The notes under the pieces: model-generated
What the model was told of the DNA's origin: nothing
Seen by the model: only the letters and a program-made list of their open reading frames with translations
Database searches by the model: none
Translations under genes and position numbers: made by a program
In this document: one piece after another, positions 16,129 to 25,633 of the stretch
How the letters are laid out: every line of letters begins with the position of its first letter
How positions within the stretch are numbered: the first letter of the stretch is position 1
NCBI GenBank assembly: GCA_017621655.1
Contig: JAGASS010000033.1
Location: 124,001 to 188,000, forward strand
Length of the DNA stretch: 64,000 nucleotides
Direction: 5' to 3'
Origin: Clostridia bacterium
Lineage (GTDB): Bacteria > Bacillota > Clostridia > Oscillospirales > CAG-272

Positions 16129-16797
16129 TTAATGTGTAAAAAGCATAAAGCCAATGGTATTTATCGCGAAATTCGCAAACATATGTATCAGCCACGACAT
16201 ATAGACGTTGTCGTATTTTTCGTTGAAATAGTTGAATATCACGCCTCCGACAAAAAGTCCGAGCAGGGTAAGAAGCAACACGGGCAGAGCGAACCATCCG
16301 ATCATCATAGCTATATGGTAAAGTGCGAACAGAGCCGCGCTGAAAACGTACGCAAATCTTCTCGTTGAAAGTCTTTTCAGCGTCAAAAAGGCAAAGCCGC
16401 GGAAGAAAAACTCCTCGAGCAGGGAGTTTACAAAGGATATATAAAGTGCTACGAATATGAAATTATCCTTGCTTACGCCCGTCTGCGAGGTCAAGCTTTC
16501 GGTCAGCGAAGAAAAGTCGAACACGTTCTTAAAAAGCAGATACGCGCACAGAATGAATGCGTACACCGCCGCGCCAAGCGCAAGTGCTATCCAAAAGCCC
16601 TTGGCTTTGAAGGAAAAAAGGCGTTTTAATTTGCAACTTTTGTCGTACAGTGAATAAAGCACGGGCAAAAGCAAGAAAAGCACGATTTTAATTGCAGATT
16701 TCGCTATATATCCGGGTTGGATCACCGCATCGACGAGCCCCATACACAGACAGGCAAAGACGACGATCGAAAGGATTATATATTTTTGTTTTTTCAA
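16129..16797 (-). CDS. CPBP-family intramembrane metalloprotease
   Basis: About 222 residues, mostly hydrophobic helices. The signature motif 1 is LLEEFFFRGFAF, with paired glutamates and Arg, followed by a second conserved region ALYHIAMMIGW with the catalytic-type His. This family (CAAX proteases and bacteriocin-processing enzymes) cleaves within membranes or serves in self-immunity. A TTG start at 16797 is preferred, with GGAGG seven bases upstream; a longer frame from 16818 would run through that site. The role here is unknown; it stands alone between a PAP2 gene and a small transcription unit. Confidence 0.85.
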   Translation of the reverse strand: MKKQKYIILSIVVFACLCMGLVDAVIQPGYIAKSAIKIVLFLLLPVLYSLYDKSCKLKRLFSFKAKGFWIALALGAAVYAFILCAYLLFKNVFDFSSLTESLTSQTGVSKDNFIFVALYISFVNSLLEEFFFRGFAFLTLKRLSTRRFAYVFSAALFALYHIAMMIGWFALPVLLLTLLGLFVGGVIFNYFNEKYDNVYMSWLIHMFANFAINTIGFMLFTH

Positions 16798-16850
16798 GTC
16801 TTCGCCTCCGCAGATCAAGATGTATGTTCTCTTCCCGTGAACCTTAAAAA

Positions 16851-17519
16851 TTAATTTTTCTTTCTTTCAAAAACTCTGCATGCTCCAACGTAAAACAGTA
16901 GCAATGAAACGCTGATGAGGATTCCCGCGATTATGTCGGTAAACCAATGAACTCCCGAAAGGAGTCGCCCAATGACTGTTGCGGCGATCAGAACGGTGCA
17001 AACGGAAACCAATGTAACGCGCAAAGCTTTATTGCTTATTCTGTTAAAAAACTGATGTATCGCGGCACCGAAAACGCAGAAGGAAAGCATCGTATGCGAC
17101 GAGGGGAACGACGCTTCAAGCTCTCCGTCGGTGATTATCGGGCGATAGTTGATCACTACTATTTCAAAAAGAACGTACGCGCAAGCCACAGCGACGAAAA
17201 ATCCGCCGAGAACCATCAAATTTCTGTCTACTGCCTTAATGCTCTTTCTTTTTGCAAGCTGACCTACTCCAAGTCCGGCAAAGTAAGCCGCGACCGCTAT
17301 TGCGAGATAGCCGAGAAGCTCCGTCACGTCGTAGAGCGTCATATTAACGCCGATAAGGTCACGGAAGTAGATGTTTATTCCCGAAAGACCTATTTCGCTG
17401 CCTAACGGTCCGATCGGCTTTACGTCAACGGTCTTGACGAGCAGGGTCAAAATTGCAAATAAAACGAACGATATTGCTCCGAATATGAAATATTTTTTTG
17501 CGTTTTTCTTGTCGGTCAT
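16851..17519 (-). CDS. PAP2-family membrane phosphatase
   Basis: 222 residues with about six transmembrane segments. The acid-phosphatase signature is present: NYRPIITDGE, then SFPSSHTMLSF with catalytic His, then RLLSGVHWFTDIIAG with the second catalytic His. PAP2 enzymes dephosphorylate lipid phosphates such as phosphatidic acid or undecaprenyl pyrophosphate at the membrane. The first motif (usually KxxxxxxRP) keeps the Arg-Pro. It is monocistronic or loosely grouped with the CPBP gene downstream. Confidence 0.88.
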   Translation of the reverse strand: MTDKKNAKKYFIFGAISFVLFAILTLLVKTVDVKPIGPLGSEIGLSGINIYFRDLIGVNMTLYDVTELLGYLAIAVAAYFAGLGVGQLAKRKSIKAVDRNLMVLGGFFVAVACAYVLFEIVVINYRPIITDGELEASFPSSHTMLSFCVFGAAIHQFFNRISNKALRVTLVSVCTVLIAATVIGRLLSGVHWFTDIIAGILISVSLLLFYVGACRVFERKKN

Positions 17520-17582
17520 TTTGTTTTCTCCAATAATTCATTGTTTATATTGTACCTGACAACTCGGTATTTGTCAACAATA

Positions 17583-17612
17583 GAAAAATCCACCCGTTCG
17601 GGTGGATTTTCA
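17583..17612 (-). terminator. Terminator after proS
   Basis: AAAATCCACCC / GGGTGGATTTT stem around GTTC, within five bases of the proS stop; symmetric enough to act in both directions. Confidence 0.88.
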
Positions 17613-17615
17613 TTA

Positions 17616-19058
17616 TTAATACGCTTTTGCCCAGAGGACAGTCGTCTTTGCGGGCTTACCGCAGCAGACGCACTTGCCTTCCTTACCCTGCATATCGAAA
17701 GGTATGCAGCGCGAGCCGACGCCCGTCAGCTCCTTGACCTTATCCTCGCACTCCTCGCTTTCGCACCAGAGAGCCGAGATGAAGCCGTCGCCCTTTTCGT
17801 TCAGGGTCTTGATGATCTCGTCGGTGTTTTCGCACTCGGTCATTTTGCTTGCTCTGTTTTCGAGCGCCTTAGCATAAATGCCTGCTCTTACTGCCTCGAG
17901 CTTATTTGCGACCTCGTCTTCGAGATTATCGAGCGAGACGAAGTCCTTGCTTCTGTCGTGACGCGCTACGAGCACGCACTGATTTCCCTCAATATCACGG
18001 GGACCGATCTCAAGGCGTACAGGCACGCCCTTCATTTCGTATTCGGAATACTTCCAGCCGGCGGAGTTGTCGGAGTCGTCAAGCTTTACTCTGAAGCCCG
18101 CTTTTGTGAGGCGGTCCTTAAGCTCGTTTGCCTTTTCGAGCACGCCTTCCTTATGCTGTGCAACGGGAATAATAACGACCTGAATAGGTGCGACCGCAGG
18201 GGGGAGAACGAGACCGTTATTATCACCGTGAGTCATTATGATAGCTCCGATAAGACGGGTAGTAACGCCCCAGGAGGTCTGATGCGGATACTGAAGCTGG
18301 TTATTCTTATCTGTATACTGGATATCGAACGCCTTAGCAAAGCCGTCGCCGAAGTAGTGAGAGGTTCCTGCCTGAAGTGCCTTACCGTCGTGCATAAGTG
18401 CCTCGATAGCATAGGTAGCTTCTGCGCCTGCGAACTTATCGCTTTCGGTCTTCGGTCCCTTGATTACGGGCATTGCGAGGTCGTGCTCGCAGAAGTCGGC
18501 GTAGATATTGAGCATGCGGATCGTTTCTTCCTGTGCCTCTTCCGCAGTTGCGTGCATCGTATGTCCTTCCTGCCAGAGGAATTCTCTTGTACGGAGGAAC
18601 GGACGCGTATTCTTTTCCCATCTTACTACCGAGCACCACTGATTATAGAGCTTCGGGAGGTCGCGGTATGACTTGATCACGTTTGCGTAATGCTCGCAGA
18701 AGAGCGTTTCGGAGGTAGGGCGCACGCAGAGCTTTTCGGCAAGCTTTTCGCTTCCGCCGAGAGTTACCCACGCAACCTCGGGGGCGAAGCCCTCAACGTG
18801 ATCCTTTTCCTTATTGAGAAGCGTCTCGGGAATGAACATCGGCATATACACGTTCTCGTGTCCTGTTTCCTTGAAACGGGTATCGAGGATCTTCTGTATA
18901 TTTTCCCAAATTGCATAGCCGTAGGGGCGGTATATCATACAGCCCTTTACGCTTGAATAATCTATAAGATCTGCTTTTTTAACGACGTCTGTGTACCACT
19001 GTGCGAAGTCTTCGTCCATAGATGTGATAGCTTCGACGAGCTTTTTGTCCTGTGCCAT
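17616..19058 (-). CDS. proS: Prolyl-tRNA synthetase (short, archaeal/eukaryotic-like form)
   Basis: 480 residues. Class II motifs include [14 protein letters not shown] (motif 1 region), [20 protein letters not shown] (motif 2) and the later [12 protein letters not shown] plus [19 protein letters not shown] (motif 3). The length and lack of the editing insertion identify the ProS3/eukaryote-like form, with a C-terminal zinc-type tail containing [10 protein letters not shown] and ending in tyrosine, as in that group. It charges tRNA-Pro with proline. A near-perfect promoter precedes it, and I see no T-box leader. Confidence 0.95.
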   Translation of the reverse strand: MAQDKKLVEAITSMDEDFAQWYTDVVKKADLIDYSSVKGCMIYRPYGYAIWENIQKILDTRFKETGHENVYMPMFIPETLLNKEKDHVEGFAPEVAWVTLGGSEKLAEKLCVRPTSETLFCEHYANVIKSYRDLPKLYNQWCSVVRWEKNTRPFLRTREFLWQEGHTMHATAEEAQEETIRMLNIYADFCEHDLAMPVIKGPKTESDKFAGAEATYAIEALMHDGKALQAGTSHYFGDGFAKAFDIQYTDKNNQLQYPHQTSWGVTTRLIGAIIMTHGDNNGLVLPPAVAPIQVVIIPVAQHKEGVLEKANELKDRLTKAGFRVKLDDSDNSAGWKYSEYEMKGVPVRLEIGPRDIEGNQCVLVARHDRSKDFVSLDNLEDEVANKLEAVRAGIYAKALENRASKMTECENTDEIIKTLNEKGDGFISALWCESEECEDKVKELTGVGSRCIPFDMQGKEGKCVCCGKPAKTTVLWAKAY

Positions 19059-19101
19059 AGTTTTTCCTTTCTTTTCGCAGATAATTTCATAATTTCATAT
19101 C

Positions 19102-19130
19102 ATTATATAACAAAAAAGAAAGGTTGTCAA
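19102..19130 (-). promoter_or_regulatory. proS promoter
   Basis: Minus strand TTGACA, 17-base spacer, TATAAT, about 43 bases before the start codon. Confidence 0.85.
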
Positions 19131-19140
19131 GGTGATATTT

Positions 19141-19372
19141 TACCACTTTTCTTTGATATTCTACCACTTTTCTTTGCTCGTGCAAAGAAAAGTTCCAAAA
19201 GAAAACACGCCAAGGGGACAACCGACAAAATTTTGCCTACGCAAAATTTTGTACGTTTTCCCCTTTGGAATCCCCTTTCGGTTTTGGGAAGCTTCGCCAC
19301 ATTAAATCGTTGCTCCCACGTTGTTGTAGGGTGCGACGTCCTCGGCGCACCGTTGCTCCCGCGTTCACTCTG
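19141..19372. repeat. Mosaic intergenic repeat with nested hairpins
   Basis: No gene is visible. The stretch holds CTTTTCTTTGC / GCAAAGAAAAG (19167-19192), a CAAAATTTTG pair (19226-19251), CCAAGGGG facing CCCCTTTGG (19210-19268), and twice CGTTGCTCCC. The direct duplication TACCACTTTTCTTTG occurs at 19141 and 19162. Elements worded like this recur between genes in many gut Clostridia; from memory only. Confidence 0.55.
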
Positions 19373-19373
19373 T

Positions 19374-20255
19374 TCACAACATCAAAAATCGCTCGATTTC
19401 TGCGAACAGCGTTTCCTCGCATTTTGCGCTTGCGCGGGTGAGGGGAAGGCGAAGCTCGTGACGGCAAAGACCGAGCTTTTCCATTCCGCTTTTTATCGGC
19501 ATTGGGTTGGTCTCGGTAAAGAGCGAGCGCATAAGTGGAATGAAGCGGTGGTAGAGCTTTTTGCACTCTTCCCTATCGGCTTCATAGAGCTTACAAAGCT
19601 CTGCCATCTGACGCGGAAACATATTTGATACGACCGATATTACGCCGTATCCGCCGATTGCGAGGACGGGGAGAGTCATATCATCGTTTCCGCTATATAA
19701 TGGCAGATCAGCGCCGTATTTACTTGCGATATAGGCGCATTTCGATATACTTCCCGACGCTTCCTTGACCCCTGCCGCCATTGGGTGAGAGGCGAAGCCG
19801 TCGTAGACGCTTTCGGGTATATCGGTTCCCGTACGTGACGGTATGTTATACAGAATAGTAGGAACTCCTGCCCCCTCGGCTATCGTAAGGAAATGGCGCA
19901 GAAGTCCCGATGCGCCGGGTCGGTTATAATACGGCGTAACGGCGAGTATTCCGTCTGCACCTACGCGGACGGCTTCTTTTGACAGCTCGACCGAAGAGGC
20001 AGTATCGTTGCAGGTCGTTCCTGCTATTATCGGAACTCTGCCGTTTGCCACCTCGGCAACTGTCGCCGTTATTTCTATTTTTTCTTTTTTGCTCAGCGTC
20101 GGCGCTTCGCCCGTCGTTCCGCAGACGACGAGTGCGTCGATGCCCTCGCTTATTTGAAATTCCGTTAGCTTTTTTAATGCTTCAATATCTATTTTGCCGC
20201 CCGAAAACGGCGTTACAAGCGCGGTTGCCGCGCCCTTGAACAGCGGTTTTTTCAC
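19374..20255 (-). CDS. dapA: 4-hydroxy-tetrahydrodipicolinate synthase
   Basis: 293 residues from a GTG at 20255 with AGGAG seven bases upstream; the longer frame upstream has no family match. Family residues are visible: ATALVTPF, the GTTGEAPTLS carboxylate-binding loop, TPYYNRPGASG with the catalytic Tyr, and AGVKEASGS with the Schiff-base Lys. It condenses pyruvate with aspartate semialdehyde, the first step of the diaminopimelate and lysine branch, which feeds cell-wall synthesis. It runs divergent from queA and is followed by repeat sequence rather than an obvious terminator. Confidence 0.93.
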   Translation of the reverse strand: MKKPLFKGAATALVTPFSGGKIDIEALKKLTEFQISEGIDALVVCGTTGEAPTLSKKEKIEITATVAEVANGRVPIIAGTTCNDTASSVELSKEAVRVGADGILAVTPYYNRPGASGLLRHFLTIAEGAGVPTILYNIPSRTGTDIPESVYDGFASHPMAAGVKEASGSISKCAYIASKYGADLPLYSGNDDMTLPVLAIGGYGVISVVSNMFPRQMAELCKLYEADREECKKLYHRFIPLMRSLFTETNPMPIKSGMEKLGLCRHELRLPLTRASAKCEETLFAEIERFLML

Positions 20256-20291
20256 TATATTTCTCCTTTTACATTTATTTCTCGAAAACGG

Positions 20292-20320
20292 TTGAAATTT
20301 CGATGGATTTGTTATATAAT
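20292..20320 (+). promoter_or_regulatory. queA promoter
   Basis: TTGAAA, 17-base spacer, TATAAT in the dapA/queA divergent intergenic region, about 36 bases before the queA start. Confidence 0.75.
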
Positions 20321-20355
20321 TAAATGTATAATACCTATTTGAAAGATTTTTAGCT

Positions 20356-21405
20356 ATGATAAAAAATAATCTATCCCCTACCGACCTCAAAAAGAGTGAT
20401 TTCTTCTACGATCTTCCGACCGAGCTTATCGCTCAGACTCCCGCCGAGCCGCGCGATTCGTCGCGTTTGCTCGTTCTTCACAAGGAAAGCGGAGAGCGTG
20501 AGCACAAGGTCTTTTCCGATATAATCGATTATCTTAACGAAGGTGACGTTCTCGTCATAAACGACAGTAAGGTCATTCCTGCGCGTCTTTACGGAATAAA
20601 GGAAGACAGCGGAATTGAAATTGAGGTCGTTCTTCTCCGTTCGCGCGGTCTTGATACCTGGGAAACGCTCGTGCGTCCCGGAAGAAGATGCAAGCCGGGT
20701 ACTAAAATTATATTCGGAGACGGCATTCTTCGTGCCGAGGTGCTTGAGACCGTTGAAGGCGGAAACCGACTTATAAAATTCGAATATGAGGGAGACAATA
20801 TCTTCTCGATCCTCGACAAAGTCGGCAATATGCCGCTTCCGCCGTACATAACCGAAAAGCTGAAGGATAAGAGCCGTTATCAGACTGTCTACGCAAAGGA
20901 CGAGGGCTCAGCAGCCGCGCCTACAGCGGGACTTCATTTTACGTCGGAGCTTCTTGAAAGAATCAAGGCAAAGGGAGTTCAGATCGCGCCCGTTATGCTT
21001 CACGTCGGACTCGGCACCTTCCGTCCCGTAAAGGAAGACAAGATCACAGATCACGAGATGCACGCAGAGTTCATCTCTGTTTCAAAGGAATCGGCAGACA
21101 TTATAAACAACCGAAAAGGCCGTCTTTTTGCGGTAGGAACGACCTCCTGCCGAGTTCTTGAAAGTGCATCTGACGAAAGTGGTATAGTTCATCCGATAAC
21201 CGACGACACGGGTATATTTATTTACCCCGGCTACCGTTTCAAGGTGACCGATGCGCTTATTACCAACTTCCATCTTCCCGAAAGCACGCTTCTTATGCTC
21301 GTCTCGGCTCTCACATCGCGTGAAATGATGCTTGAGACCTATAACGAAGCGATCGAAAAGGGTTATCGCTTCTTCTCGTTCGGCGACGCGATGCTGATAA
21401 TATAG
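20356..21405 (+). CDS. queA: S-adenosylmethionine:tRNA ribosyltransferase-isomerase
   Basis: 349 residues, full length. [20 protein letters not shown] at residues 13-32, [23 protein letters not shown], the loop [23 protein letters not shown] and the C-terminal [16 protein letters not shown] are diagnostic. QueA transfers the ribosyl part of SAM to preQ1 in tRNA to make epoxyqueuosine. The start codon has only a weak ribosome binding site, and the first 12 residues extend slightly beyond the usual family start, so an internal start is possible. No tgt gene is in the window. Confidence 0.96.
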   Translation: MIKNNLSPTDLKKSDFFYDLPTELIAQTPAEPRDSSRLLVLHKESGEREHKVFSDIIDYLNEGDVLVINDSKVIPARLYGIKEDSGIEIEVVLLRSRGLDTWETLVRPGRRCKPGTKIIFGDGILRAEVLETVEGGNRLIKFEYEGDNIFSILDKVGNMPLPPYITEKLKDKSRYQTVYAKDEGSAAAPTAGLHFTSELLERIKAKGVQIAPVMLHVGLGTFRPVKEDKITDHEMHAEFISVSKESADIINNRKGRLFAVGTTSCRVLESASDESGIVHPITDDTGIFIYPGYRFKVTDALITNFHLPESTLLMLVSALTSREMMLETYNEAIEKGYRFFSFGDAMLII

Positions 21406-21406
21406 A

Positions 21407-21533
21407 AGCAAATGAAGAATGAAAAATGAAGTCGCTTCGCTGATGAATAATGAAAAATAAATGAGGATTTTCGCCGTGGCGAAAATCAACCAAAATTATT
21501 CATTATTCACTATTCATTATTCATTATTCATTT
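21407..21533. repeat. Long AT-rich palindromic element
   Basis: Left arm of AATGAAAAATGAA / ATGAATAATGA units, central hairpin ATTTTCGCC-GT-GGCGAAAAT (21467-21486), right arm of ATTCATTATTCACTATTC units that is complementary to the left. Positions 21425-21453 match the reverse complement of 63760-63788 at 27 of 29 bases. This looks like a small non-autonomous repeat. Confidence 0.65.
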
Positions 21534-21577
21534 CCCACATCTCATTATGATGATCGAATAATAGGAACACATCTCTT

Positions 21578-22354
21578 ATGAAAAAAACGCTTATTACGCC
21601 CGATTTAAGAGAATTTCCGTCTGAATTTCATTCGCTTCTCACGGGGAAGGTTTTTGACAGCAGCTGCTCCCCCGAGGCACGTGTCTACTATATCGCGGAC
21701 AAGCATCTGTTTCTCAAAAAAGCCCCTCTCGGAACGCTTGAGACCGAGGCGGTCTTGACCGATTATTTCGGTTCGATAGGGCTAGGTGCGAAGGTTATCT
21801 CCTATACTTCAGATGAAAGCGACTGGCTTTTGACGAGCGAGGTCAAGGGCGAGGATCTTACGCATGAAAAATATCTTTCGCGCCCCGAGCTTCTTGCCGA
21901 AAAGCTTGGAACTACGCTTAAAATGCTTCATTCTCTTCCAACGGACGGCTGTCCCGTAAACAGAACCGAAAGCTATCTGAAAAGTGCTGAATACGGCTAC
22001 AAAAACAAGCGTTACGACGATACCCTTTTCCCCGACAACTGGGGATATACTTCGCCCGAAAGTGCGTGGAGTGTTATTGAAAAAAGGGCTTGCGAGCTTG
22101 AGTGCAATACGCTTCTTCACGGCGACTACTGTCTGCCTAACATAATGTTTAACGGCGACTCCTTATCCGGCTTTATCGATGTTGGTAACGGCGGAATAGG
22201 CGACCGTCACATTGACATTTTCTGGGGAGCTTGGACGCTTCAATTTAACCTTAAAACAGATAGGTACAAGGACATATTTTTTGACGCTTACGGAAGAAGC
22301 GACATTGATTTTGACCGTTTTCCGCTGATCGCCGCCTGCGAGGTATTCGGATAG
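21578..22354 (+). CDS. APH(3')-like aminoglycoside phosphotransferase family kinase
   Basis: 258 residues, the usual length of APH(3') enzymes. ATP-site features include VYYIADKHLFLKKAP with a candidate Lys, LGTTLKMLHSLP in the middle, then the catalytic LLHGDYCLPNIMF and metal-binding GFIDVGNGGIGDRHIDI. The HGDxCxPN and DxGxxGxxDRxxD pattern is specific for the APH(3') branch rather than choline or fructosamine kinases. It would phosphorylate a hydroxyl on an aminoglycoside or a related amino sugar. Whether it confers resistance is unknown. It lies 13 bases before a glycosyltransferase-like gene, right after a palindromic repeat. Confidence 0.82.
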   Translation: MKKTLITPDLREFPSEFHSLLTGKVFDSSCSPEARVYYIADKHLFLKKAPLGTLETEAVLTDYFGSIGLGAKVISYTSDESDWLLTSEVKGEDLTHEKYLSRPELLAEKLGTTLKMLHSLPTDGCPVNRTESYLKSAEYGYKNKRYDDTLFPDNWGYTSPESAWSVIEKRACELECNTLLHGDYCLPNIMFNGDSLSGFIDVGNGGIGDRHIDIFWGAWTLQFNLKTDRYKDIFFDAYGRSDIDFDRFPLIAACEVFG

Positions 22355-22367
22355 AAAGGACTACGAT

Positions 22368-23393
22368 ATGGAAACCATAAAGGTACAGCTATACTGCCAT
22401 ATTCCGCACGTATGCCAGATTCTTTGCGGCTTCAATGAGCTAAATAAAAGCGGTGAATTTAAGGTCGTTTTTGAAGACGTTTCCGAAGAAGCGCAGCGCA
22501 AGTATACCGATATGTCGATTTTGCGCGTTTTGTATAAGGGCAAGGTAATAATATACGATCTTATGGACGGTTATATCGGTCCGTATATGATAAAGGATCT
22601 GCTTGAAAACTGCGATTTTTATTTCAAGCGCAGCTTTTCCGAGAGCCAAAATGAGCAGTTCGGTGAGCTTAAAAGCAAGATGTTCCCTCTCGGCTTCAAC
22701 TACCATCTGACCTACCGTGGAAACCCGCTGAACGACGGATTAATTAAGAGATCTATCAAGCTTTTTATGAAGCGTGAGAGCTTCGATCCGTTTACGCAGA
22801 AAAGGTTTGAATGCAAGCCGAAATACAAAGACAAGGATATAAAGATCCTCTTTTTGACGCGGCTTTGGGACCCGAAGGAATGCGTTCACGAAAACTATAT
22901 CGAAGAGAGAAAAAAGATAAATCTTGAGCGTATTGCTCTCATCCGCGCTCTGCGTGAAAAGTACGGAAGTAATATCGTCGCGGGGCTGAATGATTCGCCG
23001 CTTTCGCGCGAGCTTGCGCCCGATCTTATTGTCAGTGACAAATATACCAAGCGCAAAAATTATCTTAAGCTGATGAAATCAAGCGATATTTGTATTGCGT
23101 CAACGGGGCTTCACGGAAGCATCGGCTGGAAGACTGCAGAGTACGTTGCGGCGGGCAAGGCAATAGTGAGCGAACCGTTTAACTACAAGGTTGCGGGCAG
23201 CTTTGTTCCGGGCGAAAATTATCTTGAATTTTCGGAAATAAACGAGTGCTTAAGCGCTGTTGACCGCCTTGTCTCATCCCCCGAAAAGCTTTACGAAATG
23301 AAACTTAAAAATCACGAATATTATAAGCATTATCTTGACCCGCGTGAGCTTGTAAAAAGGTCGCTTGAAACGGTCGATTCGCTTATAAAGTAA
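22368..23393 (+). CDS. Glycosyltransferase-like protein (GT-B C-terminal half)
   Basis: 341 residues. The C-terminal third reads as a GT-B nucleotide-sugar domain: SDICIASTGLHGSIGWKTAE then YVAAGKAIVSEPF and PGENYLEFS, the family 1 pattern where a serine/glycine loop and a Glu contact the donor. The N-terminal half is unusual and lacks the common glycine-rich start. IKILFLTRLWDPKE near residue 163 begins the second Rossmann domain. No signal or membrane helix. It sits between an APH(3')-like kinase and miaA, 9 bases before the latter. Acceptor and donor are unknown. Confidence 0.6.
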   Translation: METIKVQLYCHIPHVCQILCGFNELNKSGEFKVVFEDVSEEAQRKYTDMSILRVLYKGKVIIYDLMDGYIGPYMIKDLLENCDFYFKRSFSESQNEQFGELKSKMFPLGFNYHLTYRGNPLNDGLIKRSIKLFMKRESFDPFTQKRFECKPKYKDKDIKILFLTRLWDPKECVHENYIEERKKINLERIALIRALREKYGSNIVAGLNDSPLSRELAPDLIVSDKYTKRKNYLKLMKSSDICIASTGLHGSIGWKTAEYVAAGKAIVSEPFNYKVAGSFVPGENYLEFSEINECLSAVDRLVSSPEKLYEMKLKNHEYYKHYLDPRELVKRSLETVDSLIK

Positions 23394-23402
23394 GGAATTA
23401 TT

Positions 23403-24323
23403 TTGGACAGCAAAATTAAAGTTTTAGCCGTCGTCGGTCCTACCGCATCGGGAAAGACTGACCTTTCCCTGCGCTTGGCGGAGCATCTTGACGGCGAGAT
23501 AATATCCTGCGATTCAATGCAGATATACCGCGATATGAATATCGGTACGGCAAAGCCGTCTGTAAGCGAAAGACGAGGCATTCCGCATCATCTTTTTGAC
23601 GTTTGCGACCCCGAAAATGAGTTCTCCTGCGCCGATTATAAGCATCTTGCCGAGAAAGCGATAAAAGACATATCGAAGAGAGGCAAGACGCCGATATTCT
23701 GCGGCGGAACGGGGCTTTATCTTTCCTCGGTCCTGCGCGGCGGTGATCTCTCGCCGACCGTTCCCGATGGGATAAGAGAATCGCTTGAAAAGCGTTCGCC
23801 CGATGAAAATTGGGAAGAGCTTTTATCAGTCGATCCCGATGCGGCGGCATCGACTCACAAAAACAACGTCAAGCGCGTGATAAGAGCGCTTGAGATATAT
23901 CGCGGAACGGGCAAGACCAAAACCGAATGGGACAAGCTTTCCCTTGAAGCGGAATCGTCCTACGACGCGCTTGTTTTCGGACTTGATTATAAAAGCAGAG
24001 ACACGCTTTACGATAGAATAAACCGACGCGTTGACATAATGATGAACGAGGGTCTTGAAGCCGAGGTGAGAGCCGTTGCTTCACGGCTTGGAAAGACCGC
24101 TTCGCAGGCGATCGGCTACAAGGAGCTTCTTTGCTATATAAACGGCGAGCTTTCCTATGATGAGGCAGTCGAGCTTCTTAAGAAAAACACTCGCAATTAT
24201 GCAAAAAGACAGCTTACATGGTTCAGACGCGACCCGAAAGTGATCTGGTCGTATCCCGATGAAAGCAGTGCCGACGTAATTTTTGAAAATATTGTAAATA
24301 TTGCAAAAAAGCACTTAAACTGA
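23403..24323 (+). CDS. miaA: tRNA dimethylallyltransferase
   Basis: 306 residues from a TTG start with AAGGA upstream. P-loop GPTASGKTDLS at residues 12-22, ISCDSMQIYRDMNIGTAKPS (substrate and tRNA recognition), GIPHHLFDV, and FCGGTGLYLSSVL are diagnostic of MiaA, which adds dimethylallyl to A37 of UNN-decoding tRNAs. The C-terminal region QAIGYKELLCYI and RNYAKRQLTWFRRD is also typical. It shares a strand and probably a transcript with the kinase and glycosyltransferase-like genes before it. Confidence 0.96.
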   Translation: MDSKIKVLAVVGPTASGKTDLSLRLAEHLDGEIISCDSMQIYRDMNIGTAKPSVSERRGIPHHLFDVCDPENEFSCADYKHLAEKAIKDISKRGKTPIFCGGTGLYLSSVLRGGDLSPTVPDGIRESLEKRSPDENWEELLSVDPDAAASTHKNNVKRVIRALEIYRGTGKTKTEWDKLSLEAESSYDALVFGLDYKSRDTLYDRINRRVDIMMNEGLEAEVRAVASRLGKTASQAIGYKELLCYINGELSYDEAVELLKKNTRNYAKRQLTWFRRDPKVIWSYPDESSADVIFENIVNIAKKHLN

Positions 24324-24343
24324 AAACGAAAATATGCTATACT
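24315..24343 (+). promoter_or_regulatory. Possible promoter for the HlyD-like gene
   Basis: TTAAAC, 17-base spacer, TATACT at the end of miaA; the -35 box is poor. Confidence 0.4.
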
Positions 24344-24382
24344 GATTGGGTTATAGCTTAAACCATCGAAAGGAGAGACGCC

Positions 24383-25633
24383 GTGGATACCAAATACCTA
24401 AAAAACGTAGTTAAATATATGCTCTCGGCAGTTCTCTGCCTTATATTGATCGCATACATAATCTATCACCTTACAGGCGGATTCAGAGAGGAGATCGGCA
24501 CTACCCCCGCTTCTTTTGTCACCGTCGAATCGACCTATACGACAGGCGTTACCCTTTTACGCAAGGAAAAGGTGCTTTATTCGCCGGTTAACGGTGAGGT
24601 CAGCTATCTCTTCGCGGACGGCGAAAAGGTCGCTGTCAAATCGTCGGTTGCCGAGGTCTATCCGCAGACCGGCTCCTCCGAGATACGGAAGAGGATAATG
24701 GAGATCGACCTTGCTATACGTCTTCTCGAGCAGAGCAATATGTCAAGCGCCGAAAAGCGAACCGACACCGCAAGCACCGACGCTATCATCAGAAAGAACA
24801 TTTACAAGCTTCTCGATTCTGTCGATAAAGGCAATATTTCAGGTGCTCATACCCTCTCGGACGACCTTCTTATTCAGCTTAACAGACGAAGAATAATTAC
24901 AAAGAGCGTCCTTAATTACAACAAGCAAATTGAGGAATTAAAGGCGGAAAAGAAGCTTCTTTCCGCTTCAATGCCCCAGAGCGAAAGCACCGTTAAGGCG
25001 TCAAGCGGCGGATATTTCTATTCCACCCTTGACGGATATGAAAACGTGCTTTCATCCGAAAACATTTCCTCTATGTCGTACAGAGAATACCTTGAGCTTG
25101 CGTCGCGCCCTGCCGAGGATCTGAGCGTAAGCGAAAACGGTTATCCCGTTGGAAAGATAGTTACCGACTACCTTTGGTACGTCGCGTGTGAGATCGACGT
25201 ATCCGAGCTTCACAATTACGAAACGGGCAAGGATTACAGCATTAAGTTCCCTTACAATAACGACATCGCGATTACGATGAAGCTCTACCGCATTCTTTCA
25301 GAAGCCGGTTCAGATACCGCGGTACTCGTATTCGAGACGGGAACGCTTCCTGCGAATTTCAATTATCTGCGTCACCAGACGGTACAGATAGTAAGAGAAT
25401 ACTACACCGGCTGCCGTATTCCGATCTCGGCTCTTCGTGTCGTAAACGGTCATGCGGGCGTATACGTTCTTCGCGGCTCAAAGATCGTCTTCAAGAAGGT
25501 CGAACCGCTTTACGAGTACGACGGTTACATAATTTCCGCGGACAAGTCGGCTGACGACTCGTCTTATATTGCAAAAAACGATTTTATCGTTACGAAAGGT
25601 AAGGACCTATATGACGGAAAGATCATTGAATAA
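24383..25633 (+). CDS. HlyD-like membrane-anchored adaptor protein of the division cluster
   Basis: 416 residues from a GTG with AAAGGAGAG upstream. One N-terminal membrane helix (about 9-30: VKYMLSAVLCLILIAYIIYH) is followed by an extracytoplasmic region with a split lipoyl/barrel-sandwich pattern: LYSPVNGEVSYLFADGEKV near 65-85, a coiled coil near 105-190, then IVTDYLWYVACEID. This is the layout of HlyD/periplasmic adaptor subunits, but no exporter gene is adjacent. In Clostridia such a gene often precedes yggS-sepF, suggesting an envelope or division role (inference). Confidence 0.7.
   Translation: MDTKYLKNVVKYMLSAVLCLILIAYIIYHLTGGFREEIGTTPASFVTVESTYTTGVTLLRKEKVLYSPVNGEVSYLFADGEKVAVKSSVAEVYPQTGSSEIRKRIMEIDLAIRLLEQSNMSSAEKRTDTASTDAIIRKNIYKLLDSVDKGNISGAHTLSDDLLIQLNRRRIITKSVLNYNKQIEELKAEKKLLSASMPQSESTVKASSGGYFYSTLDGYENVLSSENISSMSYREYLELASRPAEDLSVSENGYPVGKIVTDYLWYVACEIDVSELHNYETGKDYSIKFPYNNDIAITMKLYRILSEAGSDTAVLVFETGTLPANFNYLRHQTVQIVREYYTGCRIPISALRVVNGHAGVYVLRGSKIVFKKVEPLYEYDGYIISADKSADDSSYIAKNDFIVTKGKDLYDGKIIE

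Noticed and set aside
24383-25633. HlyD-like gene as part of an RND or ABC exporter
   Set aside because: No exporter gene is adjacent; it overlaps yggS in the division cluster.
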